Positions 1 to 5,659 of a DNA stretch of 9,834 nucleotides are shown here, piece after piece; positions within the stretch are counted from its first letter, which is position 1; each line of letters begins with the position of its first letter. This DNA is from Methylocystaceae bacterium (GTDB lineage Bacteria; Pseudomonadota; Alphaproteobacteria; Rhizobiales; Beijerinckiaceae). Under the pieces are notes generated by a model that was given only the letters and a program-made list of their open reading frames with translations, had not been told where the DNA came from and made no database searches. The position numbers and the translations under genes are program-made. The stretch is from NCBI GenBank assembly GCA_003105285.1, contig PQAN01000048.1, positions 1 through 9,834 of the forward strand, read 5' to 3'.

Positions 1-1
1 G

Positions 2-1345
2 ATGCTGGAGAAGATCGCGCGCGAGCACGGCCACGAGCCGCCGCCCGGCGTCTGCGACGTTCCTCTTCACATCGCGAAGAGCGAGAGCGTCTATCGCAGA
101 GTCGGCGAGTTCAAGAAGGACCGCAAGAAGTTCGAGGACGATCGGCCGGGCGTTCGCCGCACGATCGAAGGGCTCGAGCCCATGGATATCATCATCGGCG
201 ACGTTCACCCGCTCGACTTTCTGTTGCCGGATGTCGAAGGCTTTCAGCGCTACGCCAAGGCGATTTGCTGGCTCGACGTGGCGACTCATCGCCTTTGGAT
301 CACTGTCGTTTTCCTCCCTAAAGGCGAAGGTATTCGCAGAGAGCATGTCACCGCCAGCATGAAGGCCATGTGCGCGGCATGGGGATTTTTCAGAACGCTC
401 TATATCGACAATGGCTCGGAATACGGCTTCGCCGAGTTGATCGAAGACGGTATGAAGCTCGTTGGACAGGACGGGCGTCACTGCGTCATTCGCGCGATCG
501 AATACAATGCCCGCGCCAAGAGCATCGAAGGCGTCTTCGCTATCCTGCGGCATATCCTCGCCAAGTTGCCGGGACATGTCGGCGGCGACCGCATGAAATC
601 CAAGGTCGCGAACGTCGGGAAAGCGCCGATCGCCTACGGCGGCTCTCATGCGCAGTTCCGCGAGATGATCGAAATCGGCGTTCGCTCGCAATATCACAAC
701 ATGCCGCAGCGCGGAGCGCTCGCGGGGCGTTCTCCGCTCGAGGTCTACAATCAGGCCGTCGCGGCCGGCTGGCATAAGACCGAGGTGGACGAAGACGCTT
801 TTTTGGTGGCCTTTTCGACCGAAGAGACGCGCTATGTCCGGCAAGGCCGTGTGAGCGTCGGCGGGCGCCTCTGGACCTGCGACGCGCTCATGTCCTATCT
901 CGGCGCGCGCGTCGTCGTGCTCATTCCGAAATTCGAGCATTGGGACCGCCTCCCGATCAAGGACGAGCGCGGGCGCTTGCTCGGCTTCGCCGAGGAAGAT
1001 CGGGCCTATGGCTTCCTGGACGAAGCCGGCGCCAAGGAGAGCGGGCGGCGCGGCAAGCTGCGCCTCGCGGCCGTGCGGGCGCTCGATGCGTCCGCGCCGA
1101 CGATCGACGCCGAAGCCGAGCTTATGGAGCTTGCTCGCGAGGCTCCAAAGGAGCTTCTCGCGCCGATCGGCGCCCGCGTCACGGCATCGGACGAAGCGCG
1201 CGCCATCGCGAAAGGCGTCAAGGAAAGCCCCAAGGCGAAGCGCGAGCGCGAGTTGGCGGAACGCCAACGTGAAGTCGAACAGCGCGAGGCGCTGGGGGCC
1301 GAGTTCTTCGCGAAGCTCGCGGCAAGAAAGGCGAAAGAGGCATGA
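2..1345 (+). CDS. Mu-type DDE transposase (MuA-like), N-terminus beyond window
   Basis: This encodes the integrase-fold recombinase that would cut and join the ends of a Mu-like element. The 447 visible residues match the catalytic core and C-terminal part of MuA-type proteins. A candidate DDE triad is D67 (in GDVH), D136 (in LYIDNGSE) and E176 (in AKSIEG); spacings of 69 and 40 residues fit the rve fold. A Mu_transpos_C-like beta-barrel follows at about residues 265-335, with R-G and dyad-like strands. The last 100 residues are charged and helical, where MuA contacts MuB. MuA proteins usually have about 660 residues, so the N-terminal end-binding domains are presumably upstream; the ATG at position 2 is probably internal. 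The stop overlaps the next gene by ATGA, as expected for an A-B pair. A Tn7/Tn552-type transposase is the alternative, but the phage neighbours favour Mu. Confidence 0.9.
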   Translation: MLEKIAREHGHEPPPGVCDVPLHIAKSESVYRRVGEFKKDRKKFEDDRPGVRRTIEGLEPMDIIIGDVHPLDFLLPDVEGFQRYAKAICWLDVATHRLWITVVFLPKGEGIRREHVTASMKAMCAAWGFFRTLYIDNGSEYGFAELIEDGMKLVGQDGRHCVIRAIEYNARAKSIEGVFAILRHILAKLPGHVGGDRMKSKVANVGKAPIAYGGSHAQFREMIEIGVRSQYHNMPQRGALAGRSPLEVYNQAVAAGWHKTEVDEDAFLVAFSTEETRYVRQGRVSVGGRLWTCDALMSYLGARVVVLIPKFEHWDRLPIKDERGRLLGFAEEDRAYGFLDEAGAKESGRRGKLRLAAVRALDASAPTIDAEAELMELAREAPKELLAPIGARVTASDEARAIAKGVKESPKAKRERELAERQREVEQREALGAEFFAKLAARKAKEA

Positions 1346-2067
1346 GGCACGTGAGCAAGACGTCGATCGTCAAAGCGGTCGAGGACGCAGTGAACTATGC
1401 GCGCACGATGAGGCGAGCTGCGGCCGTCACGGGCGCGCCTGGGATCGGCAAATCGACGGCGTTGCAGTCGATATCCGACGCGGACCCCTCAGCCATATTG
1501 ATCTATGTCGGCGGCGCCAGACGGACGGACCGAGCATTCGCACGGCTGCTCGCCGACTCCATCGGCATCGTGACGGGCGCCGAGAGCACGGCCAAGCTTT
1601 GGGATATTGCCGAGAGCATATTGTCGCACCCGCAATTCGGAAACATCCTGTTATTCGACGAAGCGCAGAACATCCCTCTCGCCCTTCTCAAAGAGGTGGT
1701 GGACTTTCCCTCGCGTTTTGGCGTCCCCGTAGTCGTCTGCGGCAACGCCGAACTGTTGAAACGCCAACGTGTCGCCAGCGCGGCCTTCGATCAGGTCTCG
1801 AGCCGCATCGCCAAGCGCGTCGTGCTCAACGCTCCGACGCCTGAGGATTTCCAGACGATCGGCGTCGACTTCGACGTGTTCGGCAAGGACGCTCATGCGG
1901 CTTGTGTCGACTTCGGGCTCAACACGTCCATCCGCGAGCTCGTCCAGGTGCTCGAGTCCGCACGCGTCTATGCGGGCGATGGACCGTTACGCCTTCAGGA
2001 AATCAAGCGGGCCGTCGCATGGATCAAGGGCGCTCACGCCTTGAAACTGCTTTCGCGGGCCGCGTGA
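1342..2067 (+). CDS. MuB-like transposition AAA ATPase
   Basis: This 241-residue protein is an ATP-dependent target-DNA binder that would deliver target DNA to the transposase and activate it. A Walker A motif GAPGIGKST lies at residues 31-39, a Walker B NILLFDEA at 101-108, a sensor-1-like CGN at 133-135 and a possible arginine finger in SSRI near 153-156. A C-terminal helical region (about 165-241) is consistent with the MuB C-terminal domain. MuB itself has 312 residues and an N-terminal HTH; this protein is shorter and starts almost at the ATPase domain, so it lacks an obvious N-terminal HTH. Its ATG overlaps the transposase stop. A GTG at 1351 is an alternative start with a closer GAGG. 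The pairing with a DDE transposase is the main functional evidence together with the Walker motifs. Confidence 0.87.
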   Translation: MRHVSKTSIVKAVEDAVNYARTMRRAAAVTGAPGIGKSTALQSISDADPSAILIYVGGARRTDRAFARLLADSIGIVTGAESTAKLWDIAESILSHPQFGNILLFDEAQNIPLALLKEVVDFPSRFGVPVVVCGNAELLKRQRVASAAFDQVSSRIAKRVVLNAPTPEDFQTIGVDFDVFGKDAHAACVDFGLNTSIRELVQVLESARVYAGDGPLRLQEIKRAVAWIKGAHALKLLSRAA

Positions 2068-2083
2068 ACAAGGAGAAACTTCG

Positions 2084-2617
2084 ATGAGTTCGGGACTTTC
2101 GGGGCAAGGATTTGGCCGTTGCGTCGCGTTGAACCTGTCCGGCGCGCCGGTCGACTCCCAATGGGCCATGCTGGTTCCGCCCGGCCGGGTCGAAGGCGCG
2201 GACGGCCGCGTTTTCGTCAACGACGCGCCGGATGCGGTGGTCGGGGCCTTCGTCAAATCAGGCATCGCGGCGCCCGTCGACGTGAACCACTCTCAGTTCA
2301 TCAAGGCCCCGAATGGCGAGCCCTCGCCGGCCGTGGGCTGGATCGAAGAATTGCAAGTGCGCGTCGGCGCGATCTGGGGCCGCATCGAATGGAACGCGGC
2401 GGGAAAAGCCGCGCTCGCGAGCAAGGCCTATCGCTATATTTCGCCGGCGCTCCGACACGACGCCAATGGAAAGGTCATCGCCATCCTCGGGGCCGGCGTC
2501 GTCAACCGTCCGAATTTCGCTATGCCGGCGCTCGCCGCCGAGCAACCGCAGGCCGTCTCGGTTCCGAAGATCGAAACGCGCAACGGCCTGTCGACCTTTG
2601 TCCCACGAGCAGAATAG
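2084..2617 (+). CDS. Mu gpI-like prohead protease, short form
   Basis: This would be the maturation protease that processes the procapsid. The family signature is visible: PVDVNH at 64-69 (candidate catalytic H69), a GEPSPAVGWIEEL block at 78-90, GRIEWN at 99-104, YRYISPAL at 116-123 (candidate nucleophile S120) and NRPNFAMPAL at 141-150. Mu gpI-type proteins are about 350 residues, and their 3' half also encodes the scaffold Z. This protein ends at residue 177, about 27 residues beyond the conserved block, so the scaffold half is absent. The start is supported by AAGGAG at 2070-2075. Its stop TAG overlaps the AGGAGG-like ribosome site of the next gene. The catalytic assignments come from conserved-position reasoning, not experiment. 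Confidence 0.88.
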   Translation: MSSGLSGQGFGRCVALNLSGAPVDSQWAMLVPPGRVEGADGRVFVNDAPDAVVGAFVKSGIAAPVDVNHSQFIKAPNGEPSPAVGWIEELQVRVGAIWGRIEWNAAGKAALASKAYRYISPALRHDANGKVIAILGAGVVNRPNFAMPALAAEQPQAVSVPKIETRNGLSTFVPRAE

Positions 2618-2628
2618 GAGGCGTTTTC

Positions 2629-2847
2629 ATGGATGAAGAGCGAAGAAAGCAGTTCATGGAATTGAGCAAAGAGCAGCTCGTCGCCATCATCGACATCAAA
2701 GAGGCCCATGCGGCGGCCATGACGATGGCGATCGACCAGTTGTTCGCGAATTTTGGAACATGGCCGACCGGCTTCAATCGGCTCGCCGAAGTTCACGACG
2801 CGAAGATGGCCGAAATCGTTTGGACCACGCCCGAAAAGGGCAACTGA
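2629..2847 (+). CDS. 72-residue hypothetical protein in head cluster
   Basis: I do not recognise this protein. It has 72 residues and is rich in Glu, Lys, Ala and Met. An amphipathic helix probably runs from residue 3 to about 45 (ELSKEQLVAIIDIKEAH), followed by a short aromatic stretch around FGTWPTGF and a second helix. No signal peptide, cysteine motif or strong hydrophobic segment is present. The start is well supported: TAGGAGG at 2615-2621 places a strong Shine-Dalgarno 7 bases before the ATG, and it overlaps the protease stop codon. Its place between the protease and a coiled-coil gene suggests a head-assembly accessory, but that is inference from position only. Confidence 0.65.
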   Translation: MDEERRKQFMELSKEQLVAIIDIKEAHAAAMTMAIDQLFANFGTWPTGFNRLAEVHDAKMAEIVWTTPEKGN

Positions 2848-2868
2848 GCAAATCGCCGAAATGAAGGC

Positions 2869-2896
2869 GCGAGGTGGGCTGCACAACCCACCTCGC
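2869..2896. repeat. 10-bp perfect inverted repeat, 8-nt loop
   Basis: GCGAGGTGGG at 2869-2878 is matched exactly by CCCACCTCGC at 2887-2896. It lies between the 72-residue and 34-residue genes. No T-run follows, so it is not a standard intrinsic terminator. It could be an mRNA stem that tunes expression or stability of the downstream coupled genes. Confidence 0.6.
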
Positions 2897-2928
2897 AACG
2901 ATCGCAACCCCATGAACCGGATAGAACG

Positions 2929-3033
2929 ATGAAGAAGCGAACGAATGCAGCCTATGCCGAAAAGGTTGACGAATTCAATACGGGTCGACCGAAAGTCGCC
3001 GGCGAAGCTCCAAACCTCGGGGGCGTCGCATGA
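2929..3033 (+). CDS. 34-residue small ORF, coupled to coiled-coil gene
   Basis: This is a 34-codon reading frame starting MKKRTNAAYAEKV and ending in GGVA. It fills most of the gap between the 72-residue gene and the coiled-coil gene. Its TGA overlaps the next ATG as ATGA, the arrangement expected for translational coupling. The peptide is hydrophilic, with a basic start and no membrane segment. The upstream ribosome site is weak (GGATAG, 2919-2924). I do not recognise it. It may be a real small protein, or a short leader cistron that couples translation of the coiled-coil gene. Confidence 0.4.
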   Translation: MKKRTNAAYAEKVDEFNTGRPKVAGEAPNLGGVA

Positions 3034-3404
3034 GCAATTTGACCGCGACGGAACGGGCCTTGTTCGACCTGTTCAATTACCAGCAAAATCAGCTGATCGA
3101 GCATTATCAACAGGCTCGCGCGAAAGCCGACTTTGCTATCCAAAAACTCAATCAGCAATGTTGCCGAATTTTCTACCCGGACACTTTTCGACAATATTCT
3201 GGACAGTTGCTCGAGGCGGCCAATCAGATGGACGAAATCCGGCGCAGGTATGACTCTCTGGAGCGCGATATCGCCGACATTCAATCCGTCGCCCACGACC
3301 GCGCCGAAGCGCTTCGCGAAGCCAAAGAGAAAATCGCCGAAGCGAGGGCAAAAGCCGACAAATCGAAGGGCCGCAAAGCCAAGACGACGCGACAGCCCGG
3401 ATAG
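3030..3404 (+). CDS. basic coiled-coil protein, candidate scaffold
   Basis: This 124-residue protein is almost entirely helical by eye. Residues 1-45 are Gln-rich (NYQQNQLIEHYQQ), and residues 60-112 form a heptad-like coiled coil rich in Glu, Arg, Asp and Ala. The tail (about 105-124) is strongly basic with repeated Lys and Arg. There are two adjacent cysteines (QQCCR). No family is recognised. In Mu the scaffold is encoded in frame at the end of the protease gene. Here the protease lacks that half, and this coiled-coil gene sits between protease and capsid. A scaffold role is therefore a reasonable guess, but positional only. A GGGGG at 3018-3023 may serve as the ribosome site, alongside ATGA coupling to the preceding small ORF. 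A terminator-like hairpin follows the stop by 17 bases. Confidence 0.7.
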   Translation: MSNLTATERALFDLFNYQQNQLIEHYQQARAKADFAIQKLNQQCCRIFYPDTFRQYSGQLLEAANQMDEIRRRYDSLERDIADIQSVAHDRAEALREAKEKIAEARAKADKSKGRKAKTTRQPG

Positions 3405-3421
3405 CCGGAGCGCTCACCCCC

Positions 3422-3449
3422 AGGGCGGCCGCCTGACGGCCTCCCTTTT
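3422..3449 (+). terminator. intrinsic terminator-like hairpin after coiled-coil gene
   Basis: A 10-bp stem (3422-3431 with 3437-3446) has one C/T mismatch and a 5-base loop, and runs into four T residues at 3446-3449. It begins 17 bases after the stop of the coiled-coil gene, in the right place to end the transposase-to-scaffold operon. Confidence 0.6.
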
Positions 3450-3491
3450 CGTCCGCCACTATGATAGCCGGCTGTCTTGCAAAACGCGTCC

Positions 3492-3511
3492 AGGGCTTAA
3501 AATGCCCTTTT
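3492..3511 (+). terminator. weak hairpin followed by T-run
   Basis: AGGGC (3492-3496) pairs with GCCCT (3504-3508) around an AT-rich 7-base loop, followed by TTT. The stem is short, so this may be a secondary terminator, or an AT-rich promoter island (TAAAAT) instead. Confidence 0.3.
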
Positions 3512-3570
3512 AACGCCGAAGCGGCGGGCGCGGCTCTCCCCTTCCCTGCAAACTCCCGAACTGACGCCCC

Positions 3571-3594
3571 TGCCGCCGACACCTGTCGGCGGCA
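3571..3594. promoter_or_regulatory. perfect 24-bp palindrome, candidate operator
   Basis: TGCCGCCGACA (3571-3581) and TGTCGGCGGCA (3584-3594) are exact reverse complements separated by CC. With a 2-base centre it suits a homodimeric DNA-binding protein better than an RNA hairpin. It lies about 190 bases before the Mor/C-like gene, whose product family acts as a dimer. No T-run follows. That it is an operator is inference. Confidence 0.45.
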
Positions 3595-3726
3595 GACGCG
3601 CGCCGGCATTGACCTATCCATTCGACATGCGAGCGAGACTCGCGTGGGGGTGATGCGCGTGAGGCTCCGACGGCCGTCAGCGGTTTCGACATGTCGCTAT
3701 CGACCGGAGCCGGAAGGCTCGCATTT

Positions 3727-3764
3727 GGGACCATCCTCGCGTCTCCATCCGCGAGGATGGTCTC
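3727..3764 (+). terminator. strong hairpin just upstream of activator gene
   Basis: A 13-bp perfect stem (3729-3741 with 3750-3762) encloses an 8-base loop and extends through one G-T and one G-C pair. The sequence after it is moderately T-rich (CTTATT, 3764-3770). It ends 17 bases before the activator ATG, so it could act as an attenuator or terminator, or as a stem that shapes the 5' leader of the activator-capsid mRNA. Confidence 0.5.
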
Positions 3765-3781
3765 CTTATTCGAGGTGCGGA

Positions 3782-4243
3782 ATGGAGTTTCCTGGAATTC
3801 TCGCCGAGATCGCCGAGGCAGCGGGCGAAGAGGCGGCGCGCAAGGTCGCCGAGGCCAGAGGCGGGAGCAGAGTCTATCTGCCGAGCGTCGCGTCGCTGCA
3901 AAATGGTCGCTCGTCTTGGCTTCAGGAACTCGTCGGAATGGACGCCGCGCTCAAAATCGCCGAGGCCTGCGCGCCGATCGGCGTCAATGTCCTCATTCCA
4001 CTCGGGCCTGCCAATCCTCGCAAGAAAATGATTGCGTCCGTCCGTGAGCGAATTCTCGCGGGCGAAAGCGTCTCTCAAATCGTGAAGGCCGTGCGATGCA
4101 CGGAGCGAACAGTGGAGCGCGAACGCCAACGGCTTCGCGCGGAAGGCGCCCTGTCCGCTGCGCACCCGAAAGACAATCCCCCTTCAAGTTCGCCGACGCC
4201 GGACTGCCGGCCGACGCTCGATCGAAAGGAAAGACCATGTTGA
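3782..4243 (+). CDS. Mor/C-family transcriptional activator
   Basis: This 153-residue protein matches the Mor/C layout. An N-terminal dimerisation region (1-75) has the two related blocks typical of the family: ILAEIAEAAG...GSRVYLP and WLQELVGMDAALKIAEA...VLIP. A C-terminal HTH follows, at about residues 84-118 (RILAGESVSQIVKAV then RCTERTVERERQRL). In Mu, Mor drives middle transcription and C drives late transcription through host RNA polymerase. The start at 3782 is chosen because GAGG (3772-3775) lies 6 bases upstream and family similarity begins there; the open frame extends to 3461 through hairpins. The last 35 residues are low-complexity and Pro/Ser-rich. The stop overlaps the capsid start (ATGTTGA), so the activator is translated together with the capsid, unlike Mu, where C is separated from the head genes. 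Confidence 0.82.
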   Translation: MEFPGILAEIAEAAGEEAARKVAEARGGSRVYLPSVASLQNGRSSWLQELVGMDAALKIAEACAPIGVNVLIPLGPANPRKKMIASVRERILAGESVSQIVKAVRCTERTVERERQRLRAEGALSAAHPKDNPPSSSPTPDCRPTLDRKERPC

Positions 4244-5178
4244 TTACGTCCGCCGGTCTCGAGGCGATTTTCCAAGGCTACAGCTTCATCTTCAACGAGG
4301 GCTTCAACGGCGCAAAGTCGCATGCGTTCGACATCGCGATGAAAGTTCCGTCGGAGGACGGCGAAAATATCTATCCCTGGCTCGGCGCTTTTCCGCAGCT
4401 TCGCGAGTGGATCGGGGATCGCGTGCTGAATTCGCTCCAGCTGCACGGGTTCAAGATCAAAAACCGCAAATTCGAGTCGACGGTCGCCGTCAAGCGTGAA
4501 GAGATCGAAGACGATCGCTACGGCGTGCTCAAGCCGCTTTTCAGCGAAATGGGGCGGGCGACGAGGCTGCATCCCGACAAGCTCGTTTTCGAGCTGCTGC
4601 AGAAGGGAACGTCGACGATCTGCTACGATGGGCAGAATTTCTTCGACACCAACCATCCTGTGTTGGACGAGAACGATAAAGAGACCTTCGTTTCCAACGT
4701 ATATTTGGCTGAGGTGGGTCCCGCTCCATTCTGGTATCTCTTGGACACGACGAAGTTCGTCAAGCCGCTCATTTTCCAAGAGCGAATTCCGTATACTTTT
4801 CAGTCTGTGACTGACGACAGGAACGAGCGCGTCTTTCTTCGTGACGAATATGTCTATGGCGTGCGAGCCCGTGTGAACGCGGGTTTCGGGCTTTGGCAGC
4901 TCGCTTATGCGAGCAATCTTCCATTGAACCAATACAACTACGCATATGCAAGAAATCAGATGATGAAAATGCGGAACGACCGTGGCCACGTCATCGGAGT
5001 CGAGCCGAACTTGTTGGTGGTCGGGCCTTACCTCGAGGCGAGCGCTCGCCGACTCCTCAAAGCGACCTCGATCGGCAACATCGATGCACCGACGACGGGC
5101 GCCACTGTTCCAGGCGTGGCCGAGACCAACATTTGGTATCAGAGCGCCGACCTGATCGTGACGCCGTTTCTGCCCTGA
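4237..5178 (+). CDS. Mu gpT-like major capsid protein
   Basis: This 313-residue protein is the major head subunit of the Mu gpT family (Mu gpT has about 305 residues), so it looks full length. Recognisable blocks are the N-terminal LITSAGLEAIFQGYSFIFN (2-20), the YPWLGAFPQLREWIGDR region (46-62), VAVKREEIEDDRYG (83-96), and the hallmark YDGQNFFDTNHPV at 130-142. The C-terminal GVEPNLLVVGP block (about 255-270) is also typical. AAAGGAAAG just before the ATG is the ribosome site, and the start overlaps the activator stop. The frame is open upstream to 4096, but no homology supports a longer start. The coding sequence shows no frameshift or stop. The protease, capsid and tail genes suggest it once built, or still builds, a Mu-type head. 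Confidence 0.93.
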   Translation: MLITSAGLEAIFQGYSFIFNEGFNGAKSHAFDIAMKVPSEDGENIYPWLGAFPQLREWIGDRVLNSLQLHGFKIKNRKFESTVAVKREEIEDDRYGVLKPLFSEMGRATRLHPDKLVFELLQKGTSTICYDGQNFFDTNHPVLDENDKETFVSNVYLAEVGPAPFWYLLDTTKFVKPLIFQERIPYTFQSVTDDRNERVFLRDEYVYGVRARVNAGFGLWQLAYASNLPLNQYNYAYARNQMMKMRNDRGHVIGVEPNLLVVGPYLEASARRLLKATSIGNIDAPTTGATVPGVAETNIWYQSADLIVTPFLP

Positions 5179-5237
5179 CAGGATCAAGTCGTAACCTTTA
5201 CAATTTGATTTTCGCCTGCAATCACAAAGGACACGAC

Positions 5238-5579
5238 ATGTCCGGCTCTCTCGCTCCCATCATCGATTTCGAGGCAGGAACCTGGGACATCCCCAAGGTT
5301 TCCCTCGAAGGCATTCCCGACTTGAGCAACGGGGACTGGGGAAATGTTTCCGTCCCGTTGAGCCGGCCGTTCGCCTTTCGTGGCGTCGGTTATCACAACA
5401 TCGTCATCCGCACTCCCACGGGGCGCGACATGGACTTTTACCTGTTGGAGACCGATCGCTCGCCGCGCGCTCTTCTCGCCATGCTTTCGGAAGCGCCTCC
5501 GGAGATATTCGAGATCATGCACGCCGACGATTATCTGGCGTGTCTGACAGCCGCCGCACGGCTGATGAACGCGAAATGA
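5238..5579 (+). CDS. phage tail assembly chaperone (Mu gp41 / P2 gpE type)
   Basis: This 113-residue protein resembles the Phage_TAC_7 family (gpE/gp41 type), which keeps the tape measure protein soluble during tail assembly. The family-like part is the strand segment around VSVPLSRPFAFRGVGYHNI, then VIRTPTGRDMDFYLL (about 54-69), then a helical C-terminus (ALLAMLSEAPPEIFEIM and the DDYLACLTAAARLM end). AAAGGA at 5226-5231 gives a good ribosome site 6 bases before the ATG. It lies directly before the tape measure gene, the usual order. Gene pairs of this type often make a frameshifted longer product, but no clear slippery heptamer is seen at the 3' end. The first 30 residues (WDIPKVSLEGIPDLSNGDWG) are not typical of the family. 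Confidence 0.78.
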   Translation: MSGSLAPIIDFEAGTWDIPKVSLEGIPDLSNGDWGNVSVPLSRPFAFRGVGYHNIVIRTPTGRDMDFYLLETDRSPRALLAMLSEAPPEIFEIMHADDYLACLTAAARLMNAK

Positions 5580-5598
5580 GCGACATTCCGCTTCCGGC

Positions 5599-5636
5599 AA
5601 GCAGGCGGTCGCGTGAGAGCGCGGCCGTTTGCTTTT
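5599..5636 (+). terminator. 16-bp hairpin with GAGA loop and T-run
   Basis: Bases 5599-5614 pair with 5619-5634, with four G-T pairs, closed by the loop GAGA (5615-5618), which is a GNRA tetraloop. TT follows at 5635-5636, giving an effective TTTT run. It lies between the chaperone and tape measure genes. It can be an intrinsic terminator or attenuator that keeps tape measure output below chaperone output. It could also be an mRNA processing or stability stem. Confidence 0.55.
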
Positions 5637-5659
5637 GCCGCGCCGACTGAGGCCGCCTC

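Larger units (their letters stand above)
3405..3781. other. non-coding, dyad-rich regulatory interval
   Basis: No convincing gene lies in these 377 bases. An open frame runs in from 3461 and joins the Mor-like gene, but its codons translate the hairpins and give no family-like sequence. The interval contains several dyads: a terminator-like hairpin (3422-3449), a weaker hairpin followed by TTT (3492-3511), a perfect 24-bp palindrome (3571-3594) and a strong hairpin just before the activator gene (3727-3764). Any promoter for the activator-capsid operon should lie here. TTGCAA (3477-3482) and TAAAAT (3498-3503) resemble -35 and -10 boxes, but the 15-base spacing is poor. Confidence 0.6.

Noticed and set aside
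2119..2628. Upstream extension of the 72-residue gene through the protease gene
   Set aside because: It is an Arg-rich shadow frame. The protease frame carries the conserved motifs, and AGGAGG marks the start at 2629.
3609..3640. Promoter suggested by TTGACC at 3609
   Set aside because: No acceptable -10 box lies 16-18 bases downstream.
3461..3781. Upstream extension of the Mor-like gene by 107 codons
   Set aside because: It translates hairpin and palindrome DNA and has no family-like sequence. The ATG at 3782 has a good ribosome site and coincides with the start of Mor similarity.
1258..4134. Repeated AACGCCAACG at about 1260, 1761 and 4122
   Set aside because: The copies are inside unrelated coding genes, at irregular spacing, and are explained by shared codons in a GC-rich genome.
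4096..4236. Upstream extension of the capsid gene by 47 codons
   Set aside because: It overlaps the HTH of the activator in another frame. gpT similarity begins at 4237, where a strong ribosome site precedes the ATG.
4075..5187. Long antisense reading frame (370 codons) opposite the capsid gene
   Set aside because: It mirrors the codon bias of the GC-rich capsid gene and its translation resembles no known family. The sense frame has clear gpT motifs and a ribosome site.
5565..5580. Possible programmed frameshift site at the chaperone 3' end
   Set aside because: No canonical slippery heptamer is present near the stop, and the shifted frame ends after about 13 codons.
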